The notes: generated from the letters alone by a model not told the origin. Counted from the first letter of the stretch, positions 7,196-15,626 are shown. The stretch is DNA of 25,849 bases from UBA1081 sp964613045 (GCA_964613045.1 CAZTFS010000019.1:1-25849); one strand, 5' to 3'. Numbers and translations: made by a program.

Positions 7196-8470
7196 ATGGC
7201 AGATTACAAAATTGATACAAAATGCGTACAGTCGGGTTGGAAACCCAAAAGCGGTGAGCCCAGAGTGCTTCCCATATATCAGAGCACCACATATAAATAT
7301 GATACAAGTGCCGATATGGCAAAGCTGTTTGATCTTGAACCCGGATATATGTATACCCGTCTTGCAAACCCCACAAACGATATGGTCGCTCAGAAGATCA
7401 CTGAGCTTGAAGGCGGTGTTGCAGGTGTTCTGACTTCCTCGGGACAGGCTGCTAACTTCTTTTCACTTATCAATATTTTAGGTGCAGGTGACCATTTTGT
7501 CAGTGCCGCAACCATTTACGGCGGTACATTCAATCTTTTCAACGTCACAATGAGGAAGATCGGCATTGACGTAACTTTTGTCGATCCCAACGCAAGCGAA
7601 GAGGAGCTTAATGCCGCATTTAAGCCCAATACAAAGGCTGTTTTCGGTGAAACCATCGCAAATCCGTCTCTCGACGTTCTTGATATTGAGAAATTTGCAA
7701 AGCTTGCCCATGCTCACGGAGTTCCGCTTATTATTGATAATACATTCCCCACACCCATTAATTGCCGTCCCTTTGAGTTCGGTGCTGATATAGTAACCCA
7801 TTCAACAACAAAATACATGGAGGGTCATGCATCAACCATCGGCGGAGCAGTTATCGACAGCGGCAATTTCGACTGGGAGCAGAATGACAAGTTCCCCGGT
7901 CTTACAACTCCCGATGAAAGCTATCACGGTGCGGTCTATACCCGTGATTTCGGCAAGGCAGGCTATGTAACAAAGATCGTAGCTCAGCTTCTGCGTGATT
8001 ACGGCTCAACGCCTTCTCCCCAGAATTCATTCTATCTCAATCTGGGTCTTGAAACGCTTGCTCTTCGCATGGAAAGACATTGCTCCAATGCTCAGAAGAT
8101 TGCCGAATATCTTGAAACCAACGATAAGATCGCGTGGGTAAATTACCCCGGTCTTCCTTCAAATAAATACTATGAGCTTGCAAAGAAGTACATGCCCAAC
8201 GGTACTTGCGGCGTTGTATCATTCGGTGTCAAGGGCGGCAGAGAAGCGGCAGAAAAGTTCATGAATTCACTTGAGCTTGCAGCTATCGTAACTCACGTAG
8301 CCGATGCAAGAACCTGTGTGCTTCATCCTGCTTCATCAACTCACAGACAGCTCAGCGATTCTGAGCTTGTTGAATGCGGTGTTTCCCCCGATCTTGTAAG
8401 ATTTTCCGTGGGTATTGAAAATGCCGATGACATTATTGCTGATATTAAGCAGGCACTTGCAAAGATATGA
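7196..8470 (+). CDS. metY: O-acetylhomoserine aminocarboxypropyltransferase / sulfhydrylase
   Basis: PLP enzyme of the Cys/Met metabolism family that makes homocysteine from O-acetylhomoserine and sulfide (or methionine from methanethiol) in the cytoplasm. It has 424 residues, the usual length of MetY (about 425-430) and longer than MetB/MetC-type relatives (about 380). Lys206 in HSTTKYMEGH is the PLP Schiff-base lysine; YTRLANPTND at 53-62 and SSGQAANF are cofactor-site motifs. The ATG at 7196 has AAGGAG seven bases upstream; a longer frame from 7172 would contain that site. It begins 13 bases after the apgM-like gene, so the two are almost certainly co-transcribed, linking both to homoserine use. 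Confidence 0.94.
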   Translation: MADYKIDTKCVQSGWKPKSGEPRVLPIYQSTTYKYDTSADMAKLFDLEPGYMYTRLANPTNDMVAQKITELEGGVAGVLTSSGQAANFFSLINILGAGDHFVSAATIYGGTFNLFNVTMRKIGIDVTFVDPNASEEELNAAFKPNTKAVFGETIANPSLDVLDIEKFAKLAHAHGVPLIIDNTFPTPINCRPFEFGADIVTHSTTKYMEGHASTIGGAVIDSGNFDWEQNDKFPGLTTPDESYHGAVYTRDFGKAGYVTKIVAQLLRDYGSTPSPQNSFYLNLGLETLALRMERHCSNAQKIAEYLETNDKIAWVNYPGLPSNKYYELAKKYMPNGTCGVVSFGVKGGREAAEKFMNSLELAAIVTHVADARTCVLHPASSTHRQLSDSELVECGVSPDLVRFSVGIENADDIIADIKQALAKI

Positions 8471-8506
8471 CAAGATGATTTTTTCGGCTGAAAGGGAGAT
8501 GAAAAA

Positions 8507-10537
8507 TTGAAGAAAAGCTTTGGAAAAAGAATTCTTGCCGTTGTAATGGCGGTGCTGATGTTATCTGCATTGTATATACCGTCATATTCGGCTGAAAGTT
8601 CATCATTCCGCTATGAAGTTATATCAGGAAGTATGAGTGTCCGTATAACGGGCTATACCGGTACTCAGGAAAATATTACGATTCCCGACATTCTTGACGG
8701 AAGAACGGTCGTTGAAATAAGTGCATCCGCATTTGAAGATAACAGTACGATAAAAACTGCAGTCATTTCATCAAACGTTCTCAAGGTTATGAAAGAGGCT
8801 TTTAAAAATTGCTCGTCCTTGCAGAGTGTTGTGATCCCCGCTTCTGTTACATCGATCGGTGATTCTGCTTTTGCAGGCTGTGTTTCTCTTACCTCCGTAA
8901 CGATTGCTTCCGCATCAACGGCAATAGGTTATTATGCTTTTGAGGGCTGTACGGCACTGAACAGTATTACTATTCCTTCAACTAAAATAGGCTATGCGGC
9001 TTTCAGAAACTGTACTTCTCTTGAATTTATCAACCTGCTTGACTCGGTTCAGTCAGTTGACAGATATGCTTTTTTCGGTACAGCATGGTATAAGGAGCAG
9101 CCGGCAGGTCTGCTGACTCTGGGCAAGGTAGCTTATGAGTATACCGGCACAGACGTTGATGTTGTGATTCCGGACGGCATAAGATGTATAGCGAATTATG
9201 CTTTCAGTGAAACACTTGTGGAAAGTGTCGTGCTTCCCGAAGGATTATATTATATCGGACTTTATGCATTCTATAAGTGTAATGAACTGGAGTATATTTC
9301 CGTACCCGAATCGGTTATAAGTATAGGCACATCTGCCATAGGATACACAAATAACGGCAGAATGGAGAGCTTTAAGGTCTACTGTTATTCCGACTCCGTC
9401 GCAATGCAATGGGCATCAAACAATTCCATCGGATATGAGCTTATTGATGAATGTGAGCATGACTATTGCGACTGGATAATTACTGTTGAGCCGGATTGTA
9501 CGAGCGGCGGTGAAAAATACAGAAGATGTATAAGATGTAATGCAACAGAAGCTCAGTCGATACCGGCAAACGGTCATTCATGGAGTGGCTGGATAGTTCT
9601 CAGCGAGCTTTCATGTACAACAGATGAATTGAAAAGCAGAACATGTACTGTCTGCGGTGAAAAAGAAGACAGTGTTACAGTCTCCGGCGGTCACTCATGG
9701 GGTGAATGGACAGTTAACTCAAATCCCACTTGCTCGCAGAACGGTGAACAGACTCATACCTGCTCTGTGTGTTCCTACAGTGAAGTGTCACCGATCGATC
9801 CCACAGGACATATATGGTTGGCAGATGAAAACACGGACAGCAACGGCTGGTATGTTTCTTCTGAGCCTTATTGTGCAACAGCAGGCATAAAAGCACGCAT
9901 ATGTGCAGTTTGCGGATATGAAGATACTGAAGAAATCGAAGCTCCGGGACATACATCGTTTGAATGGACGGTCATAAAAGATGCAACGCCGGTTACTACA
10001 GGCATAAAACAGGGTATCTGTACAGTTTGCGGTGAAACATTCTCAGCTGATATTCCCATGATTACCGAGGAGCTTCCCGATGACATAAAGCTTCTTACAC
10101 TTGTCAATGATGCGGATGTTTCGTTTAATGATTCAAGAACTTATGTAGTAAATATAGCTGCAGGAACTGTTGTGACTGAGCTTTTGCTTCAGTTCAATTA
10201 TCCCGGTCATATAATCGTGACCGATTACGAGGTTGAAAAACAACTGACGGCGGATGATCTTGTTGCAACCGGTTGTTACCTTATCCTTGTCAGACTTAAT
10301 ACTCAGACACAGCAATATGAGCCTGTAGATACAGTTTGTGTTTCCGTTAAAGGCGATGTTGACTGTGACGGAAAGGTTTCTGCTGCCGATGCAAGACTTG
10401 CGTTGAGATCCTCGGCAAATCTTGAAGTGCTTTCTGCCGCAGCTTTGCTTTCGGCAGATGTTGACTCGGACAGCAAGGTTGCCGCTTCAGATGCAAGAAA
10501 AATTCTTCGTGTCGCAGGAAGAGTCGATACATTCTGA
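8507..10537 (+). CDS. Secreted BspA-like leucine-rich-repeat protein with Cys repeats and C-terminal type I dockerin
   Basis: Extracellular protein of 676 residues, function unknown. Residues 1-29 form a signal peptide (KKSFGKR, a hydrophobic run, cleavage near SYSA). Residues about 55-305 hold BspA-type repeats (LRR_5) such as VTSIGDSAFAGCVSLTSVTI. Residues about 315-518 hold five units of about 39-45 residues of the form GHxW..W.V...P.C...G...R.C.VCG...E; four carry C-x9-C-x2-C exactly (Cys331/341/344, 370/380/383, 409/419/422, 456/466/469) and the fifth keeps only CxxC. A beta-rich stretch leads to a dockerin at 616-676 with calcium loops DVDCDGKVSAAD and DVDSDSKVAASD. The start is TTG, eight bases after GGGAG; no in-frame ATG fits. 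It lies 36 bases after metY and may share its transcript. The dockerin implies attachment to a cohesin-bearing protein, but none is seen here. Confidence 0.88.
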   Translation: MKKSFGKRILAVVMAVLMLSALYIPSYSAESSSFRYEVISGSMSVRITGYTGTQENITIPDILDGRTVVEISASAFEDNSTIKTAVISSNVLKVMKEAFKNCSSLQSVVIPASVTSIGDSAFAGCVSLTSVTIASASTAIGYYAFEGCTALNSITIPSTKIGYAAFRNCTSLEFINLLDSVQSVDRYAFFGTAWYKEQPAGLLTLGKVAYEYTGTDVDVVIPDGIRCIANYAFSETLVESVVLPEGLYYIGLYAFYKCNELEYISVPESVISIGTSAIGYTNNGRMESFKVYCYSDSVAMQWASNNSIGYELIDECEHDYCDWIITVEPDCTSGGEKYRRCIRCNATEAQSIPANGHSWSGWIVLSELSCTTDELKSRTCTVCGEKEDSVTVSGGHSWGEWTVNSNPTCSQNGEQTHTCSVCSYSEVSPIDPTGHIWLADENTDSNGWYVSSEPYCATAGIKARICAVCGYEDTEEIEAPGHTSFEWTVIKDATPVTTGIKQGICTVCGETFSADIPMITEELPDDIKLLTLVNDADVSFNDSRTYVVNIAAGTVVTELLLQFNYPGHIIVTDYEVEKQLTADDLVATGCYLILVRLNTQTQQYEPVDTVCVSVKGDVDCDGKVSAADARLALRSSANLEVLSAAALLSADVDSDSKVAASDARKILRVAGRVDTF

Positions 10538-10565
10538 ATATAAAAAACAGAGCTTAAATAAAAAA

Positions 10566-10607
10566 AGTACGGAGTTCCGTATGGAGTTCCGTACTTTCTT
10601 TTTTTTT
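10566..10607. terminator. Bidirectional intrinsic terminator between convergent genes
   Basis: The 8-bp stem AGTACGGA/TCCGTACT is followed on the plus strand by a T-rich tail and preceded by an A-run, so it can serve both the LRR-dockerin gene (plus) and the U32 gene (minus), whose stop is at 10613. Confidence 0.85.
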
Positions 10608-10612
10608 GAAAA

Positions 10613-11818
10613 TTATAATCTTTTTCTTAAAATATCGCCTTCATGAAGCTTTATCGGGCATGCAACGCTCAGTATCTCCTGCGGAATATGAGCCGATTCT
10701 CTGTCATTGCCGTTTTTGTCAATAATGCTTGTGACGGTGAAGCTCTGACCCGATGAATAAGGTGAGAGAACTTCCAGCGTGTCACCAACGGAGAATTTGT
10801 TTCTCATCTGGACTGAATATCGGCAGTCCTTGTCTTCGCTCTGAACGATTCCGATAAATTTACAGCTTTGTCTGTAAAGTCCGTCGTTATTGTGATCGTA
10901 TCTGAGTGCACCGTAGTAGAAGCCTGTTGAATAGGGACGGTGGCTTGCACATTCAAGCTCATGATGAAGCGTTTCCATACTTGCAGTTGAGTTGATACGC
11001 TGTCTGTAAGCGTTTGTAACGGTTGCAACATAGTAAGGCGATTTCATTCGTCCTTCTATCTTGAAGGATATTACGCCTGCTTTAGCTATCTCATCAAGAA
11101 AATCAATACAGCAGAGGTCGTGGGAGCTGAGAATTGCGGAAGAACCGTTTTCCTCAATGACGGTAAAATGCTGGTCGGGACGCTTTTCCTCAACTATATT
11201 GTACATCCATCTGCAGGGCTGGGTGCAATCGCCGTGATTCCCGCTTTTGCCTGTAAGATAAGAGCTGATAAGACATCTGCCTGAATAGGACATGCACATT
11301 GCACCGTGAACAAAAGCCTCGATCTCAAGGTCTTTCGGTGTTTTCTGCCTAAGCTGTGCTATCTCTTCAAGTGTCATTTCTCTGCCGAGCACGACTCTCT
11401 GAGCACCCATGTTATAAAAGACCTCAGCAGTTTTGTAATTCTGAATATTAGCCTGTGTGCTGATATGTACAGGCAGGTCGGGGGCGGCATTTTTGATCGT
11501 GACCACCGAGCCTAAGTCGGATACGATAACACCGTCAACGTTTGCTTCATAAAGGAATTTCGCATAGTCCGCAAGACGGTCTATCTCGCCGTTTGTTGCA
11601 AAGCAGTTGACTGTTATATAGATCTTTTTGCCAAGTGAGTGAGTAAGCTGAGTTGCCTTTATGATATCATCCTGTGAAAAACCTGCGTTTTCAGCCCTCA
11701 ATTGCATGAACGGACCGCCGCAATATACGGCATCTGCACCGAAGTGCAGGGCAGTTCTGAGACTTTCAAAACTGCCTGCAGGGCATAATAACTCTGTTCC
11801 TGTAAAAATGTTATCCAT
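10613..11818 (-). CDS. Peptidase U32 family protein, probable tRNA 5-hydroxyuridine biosynthesis (TrhP-like)
   Basis: 401-residue U32-family protein. Members annotated as collagenase-like peptidases are now known (TrhP in E. coli, YrrN/YrrO in B. subtilis) to take part in hydroxylation of U34 in tRNA using prephenate and an iron-sulfur cluster. The N-terminus ELLCPAGSFESLRTALHFGA is characteristic. The U32 signature EAFVHGAMCMSYSGRCLIS is complete at 167-185, and Cys175, Cys182, Cys198 and Cys202 fit the cluster ligands. Only one U32 gene is present here, whereas B. subtilis has an adjacent pair. The ATG overlaps the stop of the preceding microprotein gene (TAATG) and has no good ribosome binding site, so translation probably depends on coupling. 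The tRNA role is inferred from the family. Confidence 0.88.
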   Translation of the reverse strand: MDNIFTGTELLCPAGSFESLRTALHFGADAVYCGGPFMQLRAENAGFSQDDIIKATQLTHSLGKKIYITVNCFATNGEIDRLADYAKFLYEANVDGVIVSDLGSVVTIKNAAPDLPVHISTQANIQNYKTAEVFYNMGAQRVVLGREMTLEEIAQLRQKTPKDLEIEAFVHGAMCMSYSGRCLISSYLTGKSGNHGDCTQPCRWMYNIVEEKRPDQHFTVIEENGSSAILSSHDLCCIDFLDEIAKAGVISFKIEGRMKSPYYVATVTNAYRQRINSTASMETLHHELECASHRPYSTGFYYGALRYDHNNDGLYRQSCKFIGIVQSEDKDCRYSVQMRNKFSVGDTLEVLSPYSSGQSFTVTSIIDKNGNDRESAHIPQEILSVACPIKLHEGDILRKRL

Positions 11819-11922
11819 TATACTATCGCTGCGGCTATTACGTATATAAGAACCGACACACAGCTCAGCCCCATAAGAACAGCCATTATTATTGATAAAA
11901 CTTTAGTGAATTTCTTGTTCAT
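11818..11922 (-). CDS. 34-residue single-span membrane microprotein (Prli42/DUF4044-like)
   Basis: A short frame between the phosphohexomutase and the U32 gene encodes 34 residues: the basic N-terminus MNKKFTKVL followed by a hydrophobic stretch to the end (SIIMAVLMGLSCVSV and on). AAGGA lies seven bases before the ATG, inside the end of the upstream gene. Its TAA overlaps the U32 ATG by one base, so it looks translated and coupled. The pattern of N-x-K-K basic start, then I-I-M-x-V-L-M and a small residue, is that of the tiny Firmicute DUF4044 proteins, which include the stressosome-associated Prli42 of Listeria. Membership is my inference by eye, and the frame is short enough that chance cannot be excluded. 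The Cys at residue 21 lies within the hydrophobic run and does not form a lipobox. Confidence 0.6.
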   Translation of the reverse strand: MNKKFTKVLSIIMAVLMGLSCVSVLIYVIAAAIV

Positions 11923-11930
11923 CTGATTCC

Positions 11931-13655
11931 TTATCCTTCGATTCCCATTACAGCTTTTATGCTGTCTGCAAATACGTCTGTCTGTTTTTCAGCGTTCTCT
12001 CTTGTATCCGCATGGGATGTGATATAAATTTTGATCTTCGGCTCGGTTCCAGAAGGTCTGATAATGACCTTGTTGTCGTCGGGAAGAGAGTAGGAAAGTA
12101 CATTTGATTTGGGAAGAGTAATATCTTCCTTTTCGCCTGTAACTGTGTCTGTTGCAACACTTGTCAGATAGTCGGCAACCTTAATTACGGGCAGACCGCC
12201 GATCTCCTTGGGGGGATTTGAACGCATATCGGACATCATGCCGCTCATTTTCTGCATGCCGTCTGCACCTTCAAAGCCGAAGTTGAGAAGAGTGTTAAGA
12301 TACATTCCGTATTTTTCGTAAAGAGAGTTCATAACGTCAACAAGAGTCTTGCCCTGTGTCTTGTAATATGCTGCCATTTCAATGATTATCATTGCACCGT
12401 TAACGGCGTCCTTCTCTCTTACGTGAGTGCCTGTAAGGTAGCCGTAGCTTTCTTCCATACCGATCTCAAAGCGGTCTTCTTCACCCTTATCCTTGAGCTG
12501 CTCAATAAGCTCGCCGATATACTTGAAGCCTGTAAGAAGATCGAATATCTCAGCACCGTAATCCTTTGCGATAGCTCTGATAAGCTCGGAAGTAACGATA
12601 GTCTTTACAACTGCTGCGTTTTCGGGAAGCTCGCCGTGAGCCTGTCTTCTTGAAAGAATATATTCTGTAAGCATACAGCCCACTTCGTTACCTGTCATGA
12701 GCTGATATTCACCGTTGTGACGGACTGCGATACCTACACGGTCACAGTCGGGGTCAGTTGCAAGCATAATGTCAGCGGGAAATTCCTCTGTCATCTTCAT
12801 GCCTTCCTCAAAGACCTGCTTGATCTCGGGATTGGGGAAAGGACAGGTGGGGAATGTTCCGTCGGGTTTTTCCTGGCTGAGAACTATCTTAAGATCCTTG
12901 ACACCCATCTTTTTAAGTATAGTCTTTACGGGCTTGTTGCCTGTACCGTTAAGAGGTGAATATATTACCTTAAGGTCAGCCTTTTTGCAGATACCCTTTT
13001 CGATCTGACGTGAAAGTACGTCGTTGTAGAAATCATCAATGAGCCAGTCCTCGATGAAATCGATCATATCCTCTGCAAGAGCATCGTCAAAGTCCATGAT
13101 CTTGACATCGTTGAAAATATCGACCTGACTGATGTATTCATAGGTTCTCTTTGCTGCTTCATCAGTCATCTGATAGCCTTTTGAATCATAGCACTTGTAG
13201 CCGTTATATTTAGAGGGGTTGTGGCTTGCAGTAAGAACGATACCCGAACTGCAGTGGAGTCTGATAACAGCGTAAGATATCATGGGAGTGGGCATAAGCT
13301 CGTCATAAATATAGACTTTTATGCCGTTTGCCGCAAGAACGCCTGCCGCAGTCTTTGCAAAAAGATCGGATTTGATTCGTGAGTCATAACCGATCGCAAC
13401 GGAAGGCTCTTCAAAAGCCTCGTTCAGATAGTTTGCAAGACCCTGAGTAGCCTGTGCAACAGTGTATATGTTCATTCTGTTTGTTCCGGCACCGATAACA
13501 CCTCTGAGACCGCCCGTACCGAATTCAAGACTTCTGTAGAATCTGTCGAGGATCTCGTCGTCTTTGCCTCTGACAGATTCCAGTTCTTCGATAAGGTCAG
13601 GATCTTTCGTTGCGTTTTTAAGCCAGTATTCGTACATGAAATTGTAATCAGCCAC
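11931..13655 (-). CDS. Phospho-sugar mutase (phosphoglucomutase/phosphomannomutase)
   Basis: Alpha-D-phosphohexomutase of 574 residues, the length of the Firmicute PgcA-type phosphoglucomutase that interconverts glucose-6-phosphate and glucose-1-phosphate for glycogen, exopolysaccharide and cell-envelope precursors. FGTGGLRG is at 45-52, the phosphoserine is Ser144 in LTASHNPSKYNGYK, the Mg2+ loop is DPDCDR at 301-306, the sugar-specificity loop is GMEESYGYLTG, and RPSGTEPKIKIY closes the phosphate site. The start is GTG at 13655, with AAGGA ten bases before it; the nearby ATG is out of frame. It is the first gene of an operon with the microprotein (8 bases downstream) and the U32 gene. The choice between glucose and mannose cannot be made with certainty from sequence. 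Confidence 0.93.
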   Translation of the reverse strand: MADYNFMYEYWLKNATKDPDLIEELESVRGKDDEILDRFYRSLEFGTGGLRGVIGAGTNRMNIYTVAQATQGLANYLNEAFEEPSVAIGYDSRIKSDLFAKTAAGVLAANGIKVYIYDELMPTPMISYAVIRLHCSSGIVLTASHNPSKYNGYKCYDSKGYQMTDEAAKRTYEYISQVDIFNDVKIMDFDDALAEDMIDFIEDWLIDDFYNDVLSRQIEKGICKKADLKVIYSPLNGTGNKPVKTILKKMGVKDLKIVLSQEKPDGTFPTCPFPNPEIKQVFEEGMKMTEEFPADIMLATDPDCDRVGIAVRHNGEYQLMTGNEVGCMLTEYILSRRQAHGELPENAAVVKTIVTSELIRAIAKDYGAEIFDLLTGFKYIGELIEQLKDKGEEDRFEIGMEESYGYLTGTHVREKDAVNGAMIIIEMAAYYKTQGKTLVDVMNSLYEKYGMYLNTLLNFGFEGADGMQKMSGMMSDMRSNPPKEIGGLPVIKVADYLTSVATDTVTGEKEDITLPKSNVLSYSLPDDNKVIIRPSGTEPKIKIYITSHADTRENAEKQTDVFADSIKAVMGIEG

Positions 13656-13692
13656 AGATAATCATTCCTTTTTATAAATTTATTCATTTAAT

Positions 13693-13720
13693 ATTATATA
13701 CTATTTTATTGCAATTGCAA
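13693..13720 (-). promoter_or_regulatory. Sigma-A promoter of the phosphohexomutase operon
   Basis: On the minus strand, TTGCAA (13720-13715), a 16-base spacer and TATAAT (13698-13693). The -35 box is half of the perfect palindrome TTGCAATTGCAA (13709-13720), which could be a regulator site. Confidence 0.65.
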
Positions 13721-13752
13721 ATATTTTTTATGAATTTATTTGATTTTTTTTA

Positions 13753-13781
13753 TTGACAAATGGATTATTGTATAGTAAAAT
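13753..13781 (+). promoter_or_regulatory. Sigma-A promoter of comM
   Basis: Consensus TTGACA at 13753-13758, a 17-base spacer and TAAAAT at 13776-13781, about 33 bases before the comM start. It diverges from the phosphohexomutase promoter. Confidence 0.8.
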
Positions 13782-13814
13782 TTTATCAAAACAAATGTTC
13801 ATAGCGGGGTTGGT

Positions 13815-15353
13815 GTGAAAATGTTTGCAACGGTAACGAGTGTGGGTGTTCTCGGAATGCACTCATACATGGTGGATATTGAAGCGGATATTGCTATGGG
13901 AAAATCAAAATTTGATATTGTCGGTCTGCCTGATACGGCAGTTTCCGAATCAAGGGAACGTGTACGTGCCGCAATGAAAAACAGCGGTTATGATTTTCCG
14001 CAGGTGCATATTACCGTCAACCTTGCACCTGCAGATATACGCAAAGAAGGGCCTATTTATGACCTTCCCATACTTGTTGCACTTATGACTGCCTCAAGAC
14101 AGCTTGTATGCAGTCTTGAGGGGTGTGCGTTTTTAGGTGAGCTGTCGCTTGGGGGCGAGGTTCATCATGTAAACGGTGTTCTTCCCATGGTAATTGAAGC
14201 GAGAAATAACGGCGTAAAGCGTATTTTTATTCCTAAAGATAATCAAGCCGAGGCTTCCGTTGTGGAAGGAATTGAAATATACGCCGTAAAAAATGTAAAA
14301 GAGCTCATACTTCATCTGACAGGTCAGACCTTGATGGAAAAAACTGTTTTTCAGGGCTTCAGTGAAGAAAAAGAGGTTGCATATACTGCTGATTTTTCAG
14401 ATGTTAAGGGACAGTATCAGGCAAAACGTGCTTTGGAGATAGCTGCTGCCGGCGGACACAATATAATGATGATCGGCCCGCCCGGATCGGGTAAAAGTAT
14501 GCTTGCGAAGCGTATCCCGTCGATCCTTCCCGATATGACCTTTGAGGAGTCCCTTGAAACAACAAAGATATTTTCCGTTGCAGGTCAGTTGCCGAAAGAT
14601 ATTCCTCTTATACGTCAGCGGCCGTTCAGATCTCCGCATCACACCGTTTCAGCTCCCGGACTTTCCGGCGGCGGTTCAATACCTAAACCGGGTGAGATAT
14701 CTCTTGCCCATAACGGTGTTCTGTTTCTTGATGAATTGCCCGAATTTTCGAGGAATGCAATGGAATCGCTCCGACAGCCCATAGAGGACGGTAAAGTTTC
14801 GATTTCAAGAGTTGCGGGTACGCTGACATATCCCTGCTCGGTGATGCTGGTATGTGCCATGAATCCGTGCCCCTGCGGATATTTCGGACATCCTACGAGA
14901 AAATGTACCTGTCCTAACGGTGCTGCCGCAAGATATCTTGCAAAAGTATCGGGACCCCTTCTTGACAGACTTGATATACATATAGAAGTTCCGCAGGTCA
15001 GCTTTGACGAGCTTTCCGATAAAGAAAAGGGTGAGACCTCCGCTGAGATAAAAGCGAGAGTAAACACGGCAAGAAATATTCAGACTCGGCGTTTTGAGGG
15101 TACGGATATCAAATCTAATGCACACATGACAGCGGAAATGACAAGAAAATTCTGCGTGCTTACGGATAATGCGGCTCAGATGCTCAAAAACTCCTTTGAT
15201 AAGCTGGGGCTTTCTGCAAGAGCTTACGATAAAGTTCTTCGTGTGGCACGAACAATCGCAGATCTTGACGGAAGCGAAAATATAGACATAAAGCACGTTG
15301 CAGAGGCTATACAGTACAGAAGCCTTGACAGAAAGTTCTGGAGCAACGGCTGA
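13815..15353 (+). CDS. comM: YifB/ComM family Mg-chelatase-like AAA+ ATPase
   Basis: Cytoplasmic AAA+ ATPase, 512 residues (family about 500-510). In Vibrio and Haemophilus, ComM is a helicase that promotes branch migration during natural transformation; its Firmicute homologues have the same architecture but little direct study. An N-terminal Lon-protease-like ChlI domain (residues about 20-170) leads to Walker A GPPGSGKS at 221-228, SPHHTVSAPGLSGGG, Walker B LFLDELPEF near 303-311 and a cysteine cluster CAMNPCPCGYFGHPTRKCTC. The start is GTG, 6 bases after GGGG; an ATG two codons later (13821) is the alternative. In many Firmicutes this gene follows yraN; here yraN is 8 kb downstream. It has its own promoter, and repeat copy 2 sits between its stop and its terminator. 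Confidence 0.93.
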   Translation: MKMFATVTSVGVLGMHSYMVDIEADIAMGKSKFDIVGLPDTAVSESRERVRAAMKNSGYDFPQVHITVNLAPADIRKEGPIYDLPILVALMTASRQLVCSLEGCAFLGELSLGGEVHHVNGVLPMVIEARNNGVKRIFIPKDNQAEASVVEGIEIYAVKNVKELILHLTGQTLMEKTVFQGFSEEKEVAYTADFSDVKGQYQAKRALEIAAAGGHNIMMIGPPGSGKSMLAKRIPSILPDMTFEESLETTKIFSVAGQLPKDIPLIRQRPFRSPHHTVSAPGLSGGGSIPKPGEISLAHNGVLFLDELPEFSRNAMESLRQPIEDGKVSISRVAGTLTYPCSVMLVCAMNPCPCGYFGHPTRKCTCPNGAAARYLAKVSGPLLDRLDIHIEVPQVSFDELSDKEKGETSAEIKARVNTARNIQTRRFEGTDIKSNAHMTAEMTRKFCVLTDNAAQMLKNSFDKLGLSARAYDKVLRVARTIADLDGSENIDIKHVAEAIQYRSLDRKFWSNG

Positions 15354-15358
15354 ACAAT

Positions 15359-15480
15359 AGTTTGTCGAAACAAATAACAATGTATAATGTACAATTTACA
15401 ATCGTGCAGATGTAGTGATGCAGGCGTTTTTTTTGTAAATCATTGTACATTGTAAATTGTAAATTGTTCATTGATAAATT
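15359..15480 (+). repeat. MITE-like palindromic intergenic repeat, copy 2
   Basis: A 122-bp element in the same orientation as 5769-5896. Shared blocks include AACAATGTAT, then ATGT(A/G)CAATT, TGTAG, TTTTT and TCATTGTACATTGTAAATTG, ending in AAATTCTG just beyond. It starts six bases after the comM stop. The right arm is shorter than copy 1 by part of a 14-bp unit, and the right end GATAAATT is less like the TCGACAAATT of copy 1. Confidence 0.75.
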
Positions 15481-15509
15481 CTGATTTAACTGAAGGAAGT
15501 GCAAAAAAA

Positions 15510-15541
15510 ACGGTCGCCGTACACCTTCGGTGACCGTTTTT
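15510..15541. terminator. Intrinsic terminator, probably of comM
   Basis: The 10-bp stem ACGGTCGCCG/CGGTGACCGT (one G-T pair) has an 8-base loop, a T-run on the plus strand and an A-run on the other side. It is separated from the comM stop by the repeat element, as if that element had inserted between the gene and its terminator. Confidence 0.75.
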
Positions 15542-15576
15542 CGATTCGTCCATCGCCGTGCCCGTAGGACAAATCG
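15542..15576. repeat. Inverted repeat CGATTCGTCC/GGACAAATCG
   Basis: Ten-base arms with one G-T position flank a 15-base GC-rich loop, directly after the comM terminator. No T-run follows at once, so a terminator role is unclear. Confidence 0.5.
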
Positions 15577-15597
15577 GCGGGACATATAATTTTTTTT

Positions 15598-15626
15598 GCT
15601 TTACGGAAACGCAGTTTTCTGTAAAG
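15598..15626. repeat. Dispersed hairpin repeat GCTTTACGGAAA, copy 1
   Basis: CTTTACGGAAA and TTTTCTGTAAAG form an 11-bp stem around CGCAG. Nearly the same hairpin, with a different loop, recurs at 22143-22173. Confidence 0.6.

Noticed and set aside
8507..10537. Evidence of a cellulosome gene cluster
   Set aside because: A single dockerin protein without catalytic modules, and no cohesin, scaffoldin or glycoside hydrolase in the window.
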